NCBI GenBank assembly: GCA_014361295.1
Contig: JACIVX010000001.1
Coordinates: 1,458,293 to 1,522,292, forward strand
Direction: 5' to 3'
DNA length: 64,000 nt
Source of the DNA: Methanomassiliicoccales archaeon
GTDB lineage: Archaea > Thermoplasmatota > Thermoplasmata > Methanomassiliicoccales > JACIVX01
In this document: positions 1-9,632 of the stretch, piece by piece
Numbering within the stretch: position 1 is the stretch's first letter
How the letters are laid out: every line of letters begins with the position of its first letter
Translations under genes and position numbers: made by a program
The notes under the pieces: model-generated
What the model was told of the DNA's origin: nothing
What the model saw: only the letters and a program-made list of their open reading frames with translations
Database searches by the model: none

Positions 1-69
1 TCTTTCTGCGCTCCCTCCTCAAACAATTTTTTTGACATTTTTTCATTATTATTGGCGCGAGGTGCTGCT

Positions 70-663
70 ATGGTTGACGAAAAGGGCATGAATACCGAAA
101 CGCAGGAGGCAACTGGGGAAACGAAAAGCCAGGAGGACGTGCAGCGCCTACTCGGTGAAATCGAAAACCTTCGCAAGCAGATGGAAGAATTGAGAAAAGA
201 GCTGGATAAACAAACAAATCTAGCTAAAGAATATCTGGATCTGGCAAAGCGTATCCAGGCTGACTTCGACAATCACAAGAAGCGCGTTGTGAAAGAAAGA
301 GAGGAGATCATCCGATGCGCCAATGAGAATCTTATCTGCGATCTATTATCTACAGTTGATGACCTTGAAAGGGCTCTGAGCGCAAATTGTCAGCCTGAGG
401 AACTCAGAACTGGTTTGAATCACATTTACAATAATTTAATGTCATTGCTTCATTCCTATGGTCTGAAGGAGATACCCTCAGATGGCAAATTCGATCCAGA
501 ATATCATGAGGCAATCGCTATCGAGGAGGGAGAGGATGGAAAGATACTTGAGGTGTATCAAAAGGGGTATCTCCTCGGATCTAAGGTCATCAGACATTCC
601 AAGGTGAAAGTGGCAAAGGAAAAATCAGGAGGTGATGATAATGCCAAAGATAATCGGAATTGA
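70..663 (+). CDS. grpE: GrpE nucleotide exchange factor
   Basis: GrpE, 197 residues, promotes ADP release from DnaK in the cytoplasm. The sequence shows an acidic polar N-terminus, a long coiled coil over roughly residues 25-75 ([12 protein letters not shown]), and the C-terminal beta domain with [12 protein letters not shown] and the family-typical end [20 protein letters not shown] at 52 is also in frame, but ATG at 70 has GAGGTG six bases upstream and is preferred. The 3' end overlaps dnaK by 23 bases, so the two are translationally coupled. GrpE-DnaK-DnaJ sets in archaea are generally considered to be of bacterial origin. Confidence 0.95.
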   Translation: MVDEKGMNTETQEATGETKSQEDVQRLLGEIENLRKQMEELRKELDKQTNLAKEYLDLAKRIQADFDNHKKRVVKEREEIIRCANENLICDLLSTVDDLERALSANCQPEELRTGLNHIYNNLMSLLHSYGLKEIPSDGKFDPEYHEAIAIEEGEDGKILEVYQKGYLLGSKVIRHSKVKVAKEKSGGDDNAKDNRN

Positions 664-2506
664 TCTCGGAACGAGTAACTCGGCAGCAGCCGTGATGGAA
701 GGTGGAAGACCAACGATTATTCCGAGCGCTGAAGGAACGAGCCTCGGAGGAAAAGCTTTCCCTTCATATGTCGCCTTTACTAAAGATGGCCAGTTGTTAG
801 TAGGAGAACCCGCTAGACGGCAGGCCATTACGAATCCCGAAGGCACGATCGCGGCGATCAAAAGAAAAATGGGAACGGATTACAAAGTCAGAGTTTTTGG
901 GAAGGAGTACACGCCTCAGCAGATATCGGCGTTTATTCTTCAAAAGATCAAGCGGGATGCGGAAGCCTATCTTGGAGAAGAGGTGAAGAAGGCAGTCATC
1001 ACGGTTCCCGCATATTTTAACGACAATCAGAGGCAGGCGACTAAAGACGCTGGTGAGATCGCAGGACTCGAAGTCGTGAGAATCATTAACGAGCCCACGG
1101 CAGCCGCGCTCGCGTATGGGATTGATAAAGCAGGAAAGTCTCAAAAGATCATGGTTTTCGATCTTGGCGGCGGTACGCTCGATGTGACAATCATGGAATT
1201 CAGCGAGGGCGTTTTCGAGGTTCTTTCGACGAGCGGTGATACTCAGCTTGGCGGAACCGATATGGATGAAGCACTTATCAGGTACGTTGTGGAGAATTTC
1301 AAGAAAGACACGGGCATTGATCTGACGCAGGATAAAATGGCGATGTGGAGGGTGAGAGAAGCGTGCGAGAAAGCTAAGATTGAGCTTTCGACGACGATGT
1401 CCACAGACATCAACCTTCCATTCATCACAGCGGACGCATCTGGGCCAAAGCACCTAGCGATGACGATCACGAGGGCGAAACTCGAGGAACTCGTCACGCC
1501 GATCGTCGAAAGGTGCAAGGGTCCGATGATCACAGCGATGGACGACGCTCATTTGAAACCGGAGGACATCGACTCGGTCATCCTTGTCGGTGGCCCGACA
1601 CGGATGCCGATCGTTCAGAGGCTCGTTGAAAGGGTCGTCGGTAAGAAGATTCAGCGTGGAATTGATCCAATGGAATGCGTAGCTATGGGAGCGGCGATTC
1701 AGGGTGCCGTTCTGGCCGGAGAGATCAAGGACGTCTTGCTCCTCGACGTGACGCCACTTTCGCTTGGCATCGAAACGCTCGGCGGGATCACCACGAAACT
1801 GATCGAACGCAACACGACAATCCCGACAAGGAAGAGTCAAATATTCACAACGGCGGCCGACAATCAGACAAGTGTTGAGATTCATGTTGTGCAGGGCGAA
1901 AGGGAAATGGCGAAGGACAACACCTCGCTAGGAAGATTCCACCTCACTGGTATTCCGCCAGCTCCCAGAGGTGTTCCGCAGATCGAGGTCACATTCGACA
2001 TCGATGCGAACGGGATATTACATGTTTCCGCAAAAGATCTCGGAACTGGCAAACAACAGAGCATCACGATTACGGCAAGCACAAAGCTTTCAAAAGAAGA
2101 AATCGAAAGAATGATTGCTGAAGCTCAAAAGTTCGCTGAGCAGGATAAGAAACAGAGGGAGAAGGTCGAGGCGATCAACCAGGCTGACGCGATGATTTAC
2201 AATGCGAACAAGACGCTCCAGGAACTTGGGGAGAAGGTGACTAAGGAAGAGAAAGAGAAAATTGAAAAGGCGATTGAGGAATTGAAAGCAGCGATGTCTG
2301 GTGGCGAAACAGCGACGATCAAAGCGAAGACAGATGCGCTGATGAAGGAGGTCTTCCAGATGTCTTCACGAATCTACCAAAGCGCCTCTCATCAGAAAGA
2401 AGAGGGAGGTCAGAGAAAGGACAGCGGAGGCGGCGGAAAGGGCGACGGGAAAGGTGATGGTGAAGGCTTTGTCGACGCTGACTACAGAATCGTCGATGAT
2501 AAGTGA
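641..2506 (+). CDS. dnaK: Hsp70 chaperone DnaK
   Basis: ATP-dependent Hsp70 chaperone, 621 residues. Visible motifs: phosphate-1 loop [14 protein letters not shown] at the N-terminus, [31 protein letters not shown], phosphate-2 [13 protein letters not shown], the adenosine motif [13 protein letters not shown], and the linker [18 protein letters not shown] before the peptide-binding domain. The tail is rich in Gly and Lys and ends in an acidic DADYRIVDD stretch. The chosen ATG follows a full AGGAGGTGA ribosome site at 627-635; a GTG at 632 lies inside that site and is unlikely. Middle gene of grpE-dnaK-dnaJ. Confidence 0.97.
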   Translation: MPKIIGIDLGTSNSAAAVMEGGRPTIIPSAEGTSLGGKAFPSYVAFTKDGQLLVGEPARRQAITNPEGTIAAIKRKMGTDYKVRVFGKEYTPQQISAFILQKIKRDAEAYLGEEVKKAVITVPAYFNDNQRQATKDAGEIAGLEVVRIINEPTAAALAYGIDKAGKSQKIMVFDLGGGTLDVTIMEFSEGVFEVLSTSGDTQLGGTDMDEALIRYVVENFKKDTGIDLTQDKMAMWRVREACEKAKIELSTTMSTDINLPFITADASGPKHLAMTITRAKLEELVTPIVERCKGPMITAMDDAHLKPEDIDSVILVGGPTRMPIVQRLVERVVGKKIQRGIDPMECVAMGAAIQGAVLAGEIKDVLLLDVTPLSLGIETLGGITTKLIERNTTIPTRKSQIFTTAADNQTSVEIHVVQGEREMAKDNTSLGRFHLTGIPPAPRGVPQIEVTFDIDANGILHVSAKDLGTGKQQSITITASTKLSKEEIERMIAEAQKFAEQDKKQREKVEAINQADAMIYNANKTLQELGEKVTKEEKEKIEKAIEELKAAMSGGETATIKAKTDALMKEVFQMSSRIYQSASHQKEEGGQRKDSGGGGKGDGKGDGEGFVDADYRIVDDK

Positions 2507-2531
2507 TCATTGAAGCTCAGAATTCCAGGTT

Positions 2532-3713
2532 ATGACAAAGCGCGATTATTACGAAATATTGGGCGTCAGCAGGGACGCCACAGTCGATGAGATCAAGAAG
2601 GCTTACCGAAGGTTAGCGCGACAGTATCATCCAGATGTGTCACAACTCGACAGGAAGACGGCAGAGGAGAAATTCAAGGAAATTTCGGAAGCGTATGAGG
2701 TTCTCGTTGACGAGGAAAAAAGGAAACTCTATGACATGTATGGGCACGCAGGTGTTAGCGGACAGTTCAGAGACGGACAGTTTACCTGGAGAGACTTCAG
2801 TCACATGTCCGATCTGCGTGATATATTCTCCGATCTCGGCAACTTCGGGTTTGGCGATTTCACATTTGGAGACCTGGGATTCGGTGATAGCATCTTTGAC
2901 ATTCTTTTCGGGCGTGGAGATGCATATCGGAGAGCGAGAGAGGGACCACGAAGGGGACAGTCTCTGCGCTACGACATCGAAATCACGCTTCAGGAAGCTG
3001 CGAGTGGTGTAACAAAGGAGCTTGCAATTCCTCATTCGGTGAAATGCGATGATTGTGGTGGCACCGGCGCGAAGGATGGTAAGATTTCTACCTGCCCGGC
3101 CTGCGATGGGAAGGGGCAGAAAAGTACAGTCGAGCGCAGAGGCTATAGCCAGTTCATTTCAATTACCACGTGCCCGCGGTGTAGAGGAACTGGCAAGATC
3201 GTAGTCGAGCCGTGTCCGAAATGTCATGGGGAGGGCATTACATACAAGACTTCGAGAATCAACATCACGATTCCAAAAGGCATTGAGGACGGCACGCGTC
3301 TTCGCATACCGGGTGCTGGAGAAGCTGATGCAGAGGGAGGACCACCGGGTGATCTATTCGTCGTTGTGCATGTTAAGGAAGACGAGCTCTTCAAACGTAA
3401 TGGTGCGGATATTTGGATTGATTGGCCAATTTCGTTCCCTCAAGCAGCACTCGGTGCGGAGATCGAAGTTCCGACTCTGTGGGGTAAAGCGAAGTTAAAG
3501 ATACCGCCTGGTACGCAGGGCGGCACGGTATTCAGATTGCGGGGAAGCGGAATTGAAAAATTCGACGGCTCTGGCAAAGGGGATCAGTTCGTGCGGGTCA
3601 AAATCGAAGTACCCCAGAAGCTGACAGAAGAACAAAAGAATCTGCTGAAAAAGTTTGCAGAATTGGAAAACGAACCGAAGGGACGTTTCAGCAGGTTTAG
3701 GAAAAGCTCCTGA
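2532..3713 (+). CDS. dnaJ: DnaJ co-chaperone, type I
   Basis: Type I Hsp40 of 393 residues that delivers substrates to DnaK and stimulates its ATPase. The J domain (residues ~4-70) has the HPD loop in RQYHPDVS. A Gly/Phe-rich stretch follows ([14 protein letters not shown]), then four CxxCxGxG zinc motifs ([32 protein letters not shown] at ~175-240) and the C-terminal substrate-binding beta domains. It starts 25 bases after dnaK, in the same operon. Length and domain order are typical. Confidence 0.96.
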   Translation: MTKRDYYEILGVSRDATVDEIKKAYRRLARQYHPDVSQLDRKTAEEKFKEISEAYEVLVDEEKRKLYDMYGHAGVSGQFRDGQFTWRDFSHMSDLRDIFSDLGNFGFGDFTFGDLGFGDSIFDILFGRGDAYRRAREGPRRGQSLRYDIEITLQEAASGVTKELAIPHSVKCDDCGGTGAKDGKISTCPACDGKGQKSTVERRGYSQFISITTCPRCRGTGKIVVEPCPKCHGEGITYKTSRINITIPKGIEDGTRLRIPGAGEADAEGGPPGDLFVVVHVKEDELFKRNGADIWIDWPISFPQAALGAEIEVPTLWGKAKLKIPPGTQGGTVFRLRGSGIEKFDGSGKGDQFVRVKIEVPQKLTEEQKNLLKKFAELENEPKGRFSRFRKSS

Positions 3714-3817
3714 TTCAATTTCCCGATTCAGATACATAAATTCTTTTCGGAAATTCTTAACTAGCCAATTGTGCTTCATCCTTGAGTTCGCTCCTGAAAT
3801 GGTCGAAGGCATTTCGT

Positions 3818-5047
3818 ATGGCAAGTTTTAGAGGTTATGATGAAAGGGTATGGATTCTTTTCATCGGCCGGACGATCGCTGCGGCTGGTTTCTCAATCGT
3901 CATGCCATTTCTTGCGATCTACCTTCACGAAAAACTCGGTGTCCCAATGTCGATTGTCGGCCTGATCTTTCTCATTTCCTCGGCCATTGGTGCTATCGGA
4001 CAGCTAGTAGGTGGAGAGGTAGCCGATAGGCTAGGCCGAAAAAGCGTGATGGATTTATCGATCGGCGCGAGGGCCGCAATCTTCATTATGATCAGCTTCG
4101 CCGTTGCTACCGATGCCAGTTTCTTGTTGATCGGTGCTTTCGTTGTCATCAGCAATTTCCTCGGATCTTTGTTTGAACCCGCCTCAAACGCAATGGTCGC
4201 AGACATTGTTGAACCAGCGAAACGATTGGAAGCCTACGGATTGCTGAGGATCGGAGTCAACATCGGGTGGGCTCTTGGTCCTCTGATCGGTGGTTTTCTT
4301 GCCGCGTTCTCGTACTCATCGCTTTTTCTTTTGACCGCCGCCACGAGCGCCACGGTCGCGCTTCTCATTTACTTCAAAGTCGAGGAATCGATGAAACCAG
4401 GCGATTCCAACGAGCGCTTCAGCTTCAAAGACTTGCTGAAATTGAGGAATGACCACCGTTTCTTCGTTTTTTGTGTCTTTTCGCTCATCCTTTGGATTGT
4501 CGTCGCGCAAATGTCCTCGACGTTCTCTGTTTTCTCCACATCCGAAGTCAAAGTTTCAGTAATTGAAATTGGTTATCTTTATACAATCAACGGTCTGATC
4601 GTCGTTTTTGCTCAACTTCCCATCGCGAGGTACATTTCACGATTCAACATGTCGACGGTAATCGCCACTGGTGCGCTCGTTTATTCGATCGGATATTTCC
4701 TTGTCGGATTTGCCTTCGGATTCCTCTTTCTCGCATTCTGCATGGTGATTATTACTTTGGGAGAAATTATCACTTCGCCATCATCTATGAATCTTGTTGC
4801 GAACATGTCGCCAGAGAACGAAAGGGGTCTCTACATGGGATTTTTCGGACTCTTTACATCTTTTGGATGGTCGCTCGGTCCTTTCATTGGAGGCGTATCG
4901 ATCGATTTGCTCTCGAAATCACCAGTCCTGATGTGGGGGTTTATCTCATCCTTCGGAGTGATCAGCGCGATCGGCTATATCCTCCTAGGTAGAAGACTTC
5001 CATCCCGTTTAAACAGAGTTGCGAACAACAGGGAGAGCAAGAATTAA
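3818..5047 (+). CDS. Major facilitator superfamily transporter
   Basis: Membrane exporter of about 409 residues with about twelve hydrophobic segments. The loop after the second segment carries the MFS motif A form GGEVADRLGRKSVM, and the second half repeats the organisation (PIARYISRF). The pattern resembles drug/proton antiporters of the DHA1 type, but the substrate cannot be read from the sequence. ATG at 3818 is preferred over an in-frame TTG at 3782; a GAAGG lies eight bases upstream of the ATG. It ends five bases before the next gene and is probably co-transcribed with it. Confidence 0.85.
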   Translation: MASFRGYDERVWILFIGRTIAAAGFSIVMPFLAIYLHEKLGVPMSIVGLIFLISSAIGAIGQLVGGEVADRLGRKSVMDLSIGARAAIFIMISFAVATDASFLLIGAFVVISNFLGSLFEPASNAMVADIVEPAKRLEAYGLLRIGVNIGWALGPLIGGFLAAFSYSSLFLLTAATSATVALLIYFKVEESMKPGDSNERFSFKDLLKLRNDHRFFVFCVFSLILWIVVAQMSSTFSVFSTSEVKVSVIEIGYLYTINGLIVVFAQLPIARYISRFNMSTVIATGALVYSIGYFLVGFAFGFLFLAFCMVIITLGEIITSPSSMNLVANMSPENERGLYMGFFGLFTSFGWSLGPFIGGVSIDLLSKSPVLMWGFISSFGVISAIGYILLGRRLPSRLNRVANNRESKN

Positions 5048-5052
5048 GATTA

Positions 5053-5823
5053 ATGTCGCCTTCTGATAGAAATGGAATGAAGATCATCGGAATAATGACC
5101 GAGGATTTCAGATTTTTTCATCAGCTGGTGTTGCAGCTGAAAGAGCGTGGAGAACCTTTTGTATCGCTCGGCTTCACCGATATAATTCCCTCTGCAGTTG
5201 GCGTGATCATAACGACCGAGGCGGAAAGCAAGAAAATCTCATTCCCTGCGGTGGTTGCCAACGATGACCCTGGGGTTGCGATTGATATTGCCCTAGGAAA
5301 ACTCAAGGGTGGCGAGGACTTCGAAACACTCATCATAGGGATCGACCCAGGGAGTCGCCCAGGCATCGCAGTACTGGGCGATCGTAAGTTGATTTTTGCT
5401 GGAACCGTGCAATATCCTGAGCAGGTCGCGGAAATTCTCGATCATGTTATGGCATGTTATCCTCATTCTCGCTCCCTTGTTAGGATTGGACACGGCGATA
5501 AGACAAACCGCAATCGTGTCATCCGTGCAATATGGCAGAAAGTCGACGAAATTCAGGTTGTCGACGAAAGCAATACGACGAAAAGAACGGAATCGCCTGA
5601 TGTCGATGCAGCGGTTGCCATAGCTCTTTCATCTGGAAAAACACTGCTCGAGATGCCTGAAGTGACTCCGACGACTGGTGAAATCAGGGACATTCAAAGA
5701 CTTTCCCGCATCCACAGTCAGGGTAGGGTGACGATCTCCACGGATCTGGCACAAGCGGTGGCGAAGGGGGAAATGACGCTCTCAGAGGCAGTCGAAGTGC
5801 AATCGAGAAAGCTCAGCCACTGA
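5053..5823 (+). CDS. RuvC/YqgF-like RNase H-fold protein
   Basis: 256 residues. Around residue 95 the sequence IIGIDPGSRPGIAVLGD matches the first catalytic strand of RuvC-type resolvases (acidic residue followed by PG), and SPDVDAAVAIALS near residue 190 matches the final acidic motif of that fold (D..D.A.AIA). These two motifs suggest a metal-dependent RNase H-fold nuclease or a relative; activity on Holliday junctions is inference. The N-terminal 90 residues and the C-terminal 50 residues (ending with a DLAQAVAKGEMTLSEAVEVQ segment) are not recognised. Its 3' end overlaps the convergent AMP phosphorylase gene by 11 bases. Confidence 0.65.
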   Translation: MSPSDRNGMKIIGIMTEDFRFFHQLVLQLKERGEPFVSLGFTDIIPSAVGVIITTEAESKKISFPAVVANDDPGVAIDIALGKLKGGEDFETLIIGIDPGSRPGIAVLGDRKLIFAGTVQYPEQVAEILDHVMACYPHSRSLVRIGHGDKTNRNRVIRAIWQKVDEIQVVDESNTTKRTESPDVDAAVAIALSSGKTLLEMPEVTPTTGEIRDIQRLSRIHSQGRVTISTDLAQAVAKGEMTLSEAVEVQSRKLSH

Positions 5824-7333
5824 CCCTTGAGAATGACGGGACTCGTGCAATGACCATCCCCTCAATTGACACCGGCTCGAGTCGCCTTGCCAGGCCTACT
5901 GCCCGCTCAAGTTTCGCCTCGTTTTCCGCATAGATCGTGAAGAGCGCCTCTCCGGCATCGACTTTATGTCCCCTTTTCTTATTCAGAATAATGCCAGCGC
6001 CCTTATCCTTCGGAGCACCTGCCGTCCTCGCGATTCTAACGATCTCCTTGTTCTTGATCCCGGCAACATAACCTGATTTCTTTGCCTGAACTTCGAACTT
6101 GAATTTTCCAATCGGTATGTCGTCTGATCTGATATCGGGGTTGCCACCCTGTGCCTCAACAATTTCTTTGAACTTGGCAAGGGCTTTCCCTGACTCGAGG
6201 ATTTCCCGCGCCTTATCAACACCTCTCATGAGTCCGCCCATCTCAAGGAGCATCCCCGCGAGTTCGCATGACTTCTCAACAACGCTACCTGGAAGCTTGG
6301 AACCCTCGAGGATAGCGATCGCCTCTCTCGCCTCCAATGCAGGCCCTATCGCCCTTCCGACCGGCTGTGCACCATAAGTAATCGCGCACTCAACCTTCAT
6401 CCCCAGTCGCTCGCCCAAATCGATAAAATCGCGCGCATAGGCCTTCGCTTCGTCGATATCTCTCACCTTCGTCCCCTCTCCGGTCGGGATATCGATAACG
6501 ACATAGTCCGCTCCCACCGCTTTCTTCTTCGACATGATTGACGCCAGAAGCTGTGCATGCGGGTCGATTCCTAACGGATATTCGACACGGATAATAAGAT
6601 CGTCCGCGGGTGCGAGGTTGACGGACCCGCCCCAAGCCATGGTGCCACCAACTTTCTCCGCAATCCGCTTCAGCTCGGAGGCGGTGAACTCAACCGGCGC
6701 AAAGACTTCGACGATATCAGCAGTGCCAGCAGCACTGCTGATCGCCCTTGAGGAAGTCTTCGGAATAAGGAGCCCAGCCGCAGCAACAATCGGAACGACA
6801 AGGAGCGTCACCTTATTTCCTGGCACCCCGCCAACGCTGTGAAAATCGAAAACTGGCGATCTGTCAAATTCGATCTTATCGCCCGTCTCGACCATCGCGA
6901 GTGTCAGGTCCGCAGTCTCCCTCAGGTTCATCCCGTTGATGTGCAGCGCTGTCACGTACGCCGCGAGTTCAATACTCGAAAGGTTTCGAGATGCGATGTC
7001 GCTTACGAGTGTCTTGATTTCTTCGGTGGACAGCTCCATCCCGTCCATTTTTTTCCTGATATATTCGATTGAATCAGGCTTACCCGTCCCAATGATCTCA
7101 ACTTCTTCCCCAATCTCTGCCCCGAGAGTTTTAAACGTCCTTCCAAGAATCCCGATTTCTCCGGGATTCACAACCGAATCAGTCGTCTGTACGATCGCGG
7201 TGATCGTCGTTCGCTCGTGCGTGATCTTGACGCGGTCCTGCTCTCTTACACCCAGTTCCATGCAATCTTCATCGTGGAGTACCGCAGTGTATTCGCCAGT
7301 GTCCATATCGATGTACTTCACCTTGAGTTTCAT
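5813..7333 (-). CDS. deoA: AMP phosphorylase (archaeal DeoA)
   Basis: Phosphorolysis of AMP (also CMP/UMP) to ribose-1,5-bisphosphate plus base, the first step of the archaeal AMP pathway. 506 residues, the archaeal length: an extra ~85-residue N-terminal barrel domain (KYIDMDTGEYTAVLHDEDC) precedes the thymidine-phosphorylase fold. The phosphate/nucleotide loop appears in FDFHSVGGVPGNKVTLLVVP and the conserved PKTSSRAISSAAGTADIVE follows. The start at 7333 is supported by an ATGA overlap with the RuBisCO stop; the in-frame GTG at 7345 is less likely. Last gene of a three-gene operon with RuBisCO and ribose-1,5-bisphosphate isomerase. Confidence 0.95.
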   Translation of the reverse strand: MKLKVKYIDMDTGEYTAVLHDEDCMELGVREQDRVKITHERTTITAIVQTTDSVVNPGEIGILGRTFKTLGAEIGEEVEIIGTGKPDSIEYIRKKMDGMELSTEEIKTLVSDIASRNLSSIELAAYVTALHINGMNLRETADLTLAMVETGDKIEFDRSPVFDFHSVGGVPGNKVTLLVVPIVAAAGLLIPKTSSRAISSAAGTADIVEVFAPVEFTASELKRIAEKVGGTMAWGGSVNLAPADDLIIRVEYPLGIDPHAQLLASIMSKKKAVGADYVVIDIPTGEGTKVRDIDEAKAYARDFIDLGERLGMKVECAITYGAQPVGRAIGPALEAREAIAILEGSKLPGSVVEKSCELAGMLLEMGGLMRGVDKAREILESGKALAKFKEIVEAQGGNPDIRSDDIPIGKFKFEVQAKKSGYVAGIKNKEIVRIARTAGAPKDKGAGIILNKKRGHKVDAGEALFTIYAENEAKLERAVGLARRLEPVSIEGMVIARVPSFSRVSG

Positions 7334-8574
7334 TTTTTCCACCACCTCTCAAGTGCTTCTCTCAGTTCCAAATGGTCAATAGCATATTCTTCGAGCGGAA
7401 TGCCATGAAAGGCGGCATCAACGGCCTGAACCATTGCCATCGCTCCCGCTCTCACGCCGCGTGGATGACCGGCGACACCGCCTCCTGCCTGGATTTGTAT
7501 ATCGTTGCCTGCGATTCTCATGAGTTCTGGCACAAGGGCAGGATAGACGCCACCTGAGCAAACAGAGATAAGGTTCTTCAATCCAAAAAACTCCTCGGTG
7601 CAAGCCGTCTGCGACTCGAGATCTTCCTTCGGAGATCCTTTCATCTTGCCAACGCCAAATGTCCCGATGTGCAGCGCGTCGCCACCGCACATCCTGACGA
7701 GTCTTGCCAGAGGTTTCATCGCGATTCCATGATCCCTGTTTCTTGTAATCGCAGCATGCATCGTTCGATGAACATGAATCGGCACTTTAATTGACGGATC
7801 CTCAGCAACTGCCTGGATAGCGGCAAACCCGCAGGTCAGAACATCGATCATAATCTCGCTCGCTCCGAGTTCCTGTGCTCTCTCGGCAACCTCAACAATC
7901 TTGTCGCCTCGCGTTGAGATATTTATGGCATGGATCATCACGTGACCACTCTCGCTCTTAACTCTATCAAGTGCTTCTGCGATCGCGACGACGCGATCTT
8001 CGAGCGGGCAGAATTTTTGATTGACAAGTGTCTCATCATCTTTGCTGTTTGTGAGCCCGCCCATGCCGGCCTCATAAACATACATGGCCATTTCTTTGGG
8101 TGACAGCCCTATTTTCGGTTTGACAATCGTTCCTACCAGCGGTTTTTCAGGTCTTTTTAGTATCTTCCTCATCCCTTCTACACCAAATTTTGGACCTTTG
8201 AATTCCTTGACCATTGTGGCTGGAAATTGGACATCTTCAAGGCGGACTCCCCTGAGCGCCCCCAATCCAAAGAGATTTCCAGCAATGACACTCAATATCT
8301 GTGGCACACCTCCGATATCGAGACTGAAATCCTCGACTGGGAATGCGATTGTTACAAGTCTTCCCTTGATATCGATGACTTTTCCACTCAACCTCTGGAA
8401 AACGTCATCTTTCAGTGTGCTGATCGAAGTCCAAGTCCCCGTTGATTGTTCAGTTGCAATGGCTACAGCTGCAGTCTTTATCGGTAGATCTGTCTTGACC
8501 TTGTAAACGCAGATGACGTGGCTGTCCGGATCAACGCTCTCTCCAAGATGCAAATACTTCTCAGAATATTCCAT
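7330..8574 (-). CDS. rbcL: Ribulose-1,5-bisphosphate carboxylase, form III
   Basis: Archaeal RuBisCO large subunit, 414 residues; converts ribulose-1,5-bisphosphate and CO2 to two 3-phosphoglycerate. The catalytic residues are all visible: TEQSTGTWT near the N-terminus, GTIVKPKIGLS (two active-site Lys), the carbamylated Lys in NSKDDE, HVHRTMHAA, loop 6 in GVGKMKG, SGGVYPALVP and QAGGGVAGHP. It is therefore not a form IV RuBisCO-like protein. ATG at 8574 is preferred because GGTGGTGA lies just upstream; upstream residues in the longer frame look non-coding. The gene overlaps the isomerase by 14 bases and AMP phosphorylase by 4. Confidence 0.95.
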   Translation of the reverse strand: MEYSEKYLHLGESVDPDSHVICVYKVKTDLPIKTAAVAIATEQSTGTWTSISTLKDDVFQRLSGKVIDIKGRLVTIAFPVEDFSLDIGGVPQILSVIAGNLFGLGALRGVRLEDVQFPATMVKEFKGPKFGVEGMRKILKRPEKPLVGTIVKPKIGLSPKEMAMYVYEAGMGGLTNSKDDETLVNQKFCPLEDRVVAIAEALDRVKSESGHVMIHAINISTRGDKIVEVAERAQELGASEIMIDVLTCGFAAIQAVAEDPSIKVPIHVHRTMHAAITRNRDHGIAMKPLARLVRMCGGDALHIGTFGVGKMKGSPKEDLESQTACTEEFFGLKNLISVCSGGVYPALVPELMRIAGNDIQIQAGGGVAGHPRGVRAGAMAMVQAVDAAFHGIPLEEYAIDHLELREALERWWKK

Positions 8575-9508
8575 TACACTCACCACCCTTCTCGAACATG
8601 AATTCCTCTCCCAGCTCCCTGACGATGATCTCATATGCAGCATAGGGTGAGATCAGTCCGATCTCGGTGACGATTGAGTCGATGTATTCTGGAGGGGTTG
8701 CATCGAAGACTGGATTGAGTACTTTGACATTCTCAGGGATTTCGTCCCGATTGACAATTTCGCCGGCATCCCTTTCTTCGATCTCAACGAGTTCACCCAA
8801 CAGCGTGCGCGGAGAAAACTTGTATGTCTCAGCGCAGACAACGAAGGGTACTCTCGCTTCCTCGGCAATCAATGCAATCTGGGATGTGCCAATCTTGTTG
8901 ATCACAGCACCATTTGAAGCAACCGTGTCCGCGCCGACAATCACGAGATCAACCTTCTTCATTGCCCATCTCACCGCGCTGTCGATGATGAGCGTTGTGG
9001 GAATTTGGTGTTCAGCAAGTTCTCTGACAGTCAATAATCCCTGCCTCCACGGCCTTGATTCAGTAGCGATCACCTCCACTTTCTTCCCCTGTGCATATGC
9101 GGTCTTGATGACGCTCAGGGCCGCCTTGCTGTTGCAGTGTGTGAGAATACAATCGCCCGAATTAATTCTCCTCGCTCCAATCTCGCCTATTATCCTGACG
9201 GCTTCCTTTGATTTTGTAATGAAGTTATCGGCATTTTTTACAATCAGCGATTTCAACTCGTCGACGGAATCAAAGTTCTTCATATTTTTCACAACAGCGT
9301 GAACAGCATTCCAAAGAGAAACTGCGGTCGGCCTCGTTGACAACAATGTTTCTTTTCCTTTTTGAATAAGTGATCGGAACTGTTCAACATCATTCCCGTT
9401 ATAAGAAATGGCGAGGTCCCTCAAGGCTTGTGCGGCTGTTCTTGCGATCTCACCAGCACCGCGAATTTTCATACTTCTAATCAATTCCGCGATTTTCTCG
9501 ATGTCCAT
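8561..9508 (-). CDS. e2b2: Ribose-1,5-bisphosphate isomerase (eIF2B-like)
   Basis: Converts ribose-1,5-bisphosphate to ribulose-1,5-bisphosphate for RuBisCO. 315 residues of the eIF2B alpha/beta/delta-type fold, with the signature RGAGEIARTAAQAL near the N-terminus, DCILTHCNSKAALSVIKTA, ATESRPWRQGLLT, the active-site region VIVGADTVASNGAVINKIGT and VPFVVCAETYKF. The same family includes eIF2B-type proteins and methylthioribose-1-phosphate isomerase, but the operon with RuBisCO and AMP phosphorylase decides the assignment. First gene of the operon; a TATA-like CTAAATAC lies about 27 bp before the ATG, so the mRNA may be leaderless. Confidence 0.92.
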   Translation of the reverse strand: MDIEKIAELIRSMKIRGAGEIARTAAQALRDLAISYNGNDVEQFRSLIQKGKETLLSTRPTAVSLWNAVHAVVKNMKNFDSVDELKSLIVKNADNFITKSKEAVRIIGEIGARRINSGDCILTHCNSKAALSVIKTAYAQGKKVEVIATESRPWRQGLLTVRELAEHQIPTTLIIDSAVRWAMKKVDLVIVGADTVASNGAVINKIGTSQIALIAEEARVPFVVCAETYKFSPRTLLGELVEIEERDAGEIVNRDEIPENVKVLNPVFDATPPEYIDSIVTEIGLISPYAAYEIIVRELGEEFMFEKGGECNGIF

Positions 9509-9531
9509 CAGTGGATCGATGATCCAAGCCA

Positions 9532-9541
9532 GTATTTAGTC
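9532..9541 (-). promoter_or_regulatory. TATA box of the AMP/RuBisCO operon
   Basis: On the minus strand this reads as a CTAAATACT-like TATA element centred about 27 bp before the isomerase ATG at 9508. That spacing puts transcription initiation at or next to the start codon, giving a leaderless or almost leaderless mRNA. No ribosome site is visible before the ATG, which agrees. Confidence 0.45.
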
Positions 9542-9632
9542 TTATTCATCGTTGCGACAATCAATTCATGTGCTCACACGACCGACGCTCTGAAAGAAAA
9601 ATTGTTTGGAATATGTCCAGACAATTCCCTTG

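Noticed and set aside
1-51. GAGGAGGG on the minus strand at the left edge, suggesting a divergent gene starting outside the window
   Set aside because: No start codon lies within the window, so nothing can be annotated.
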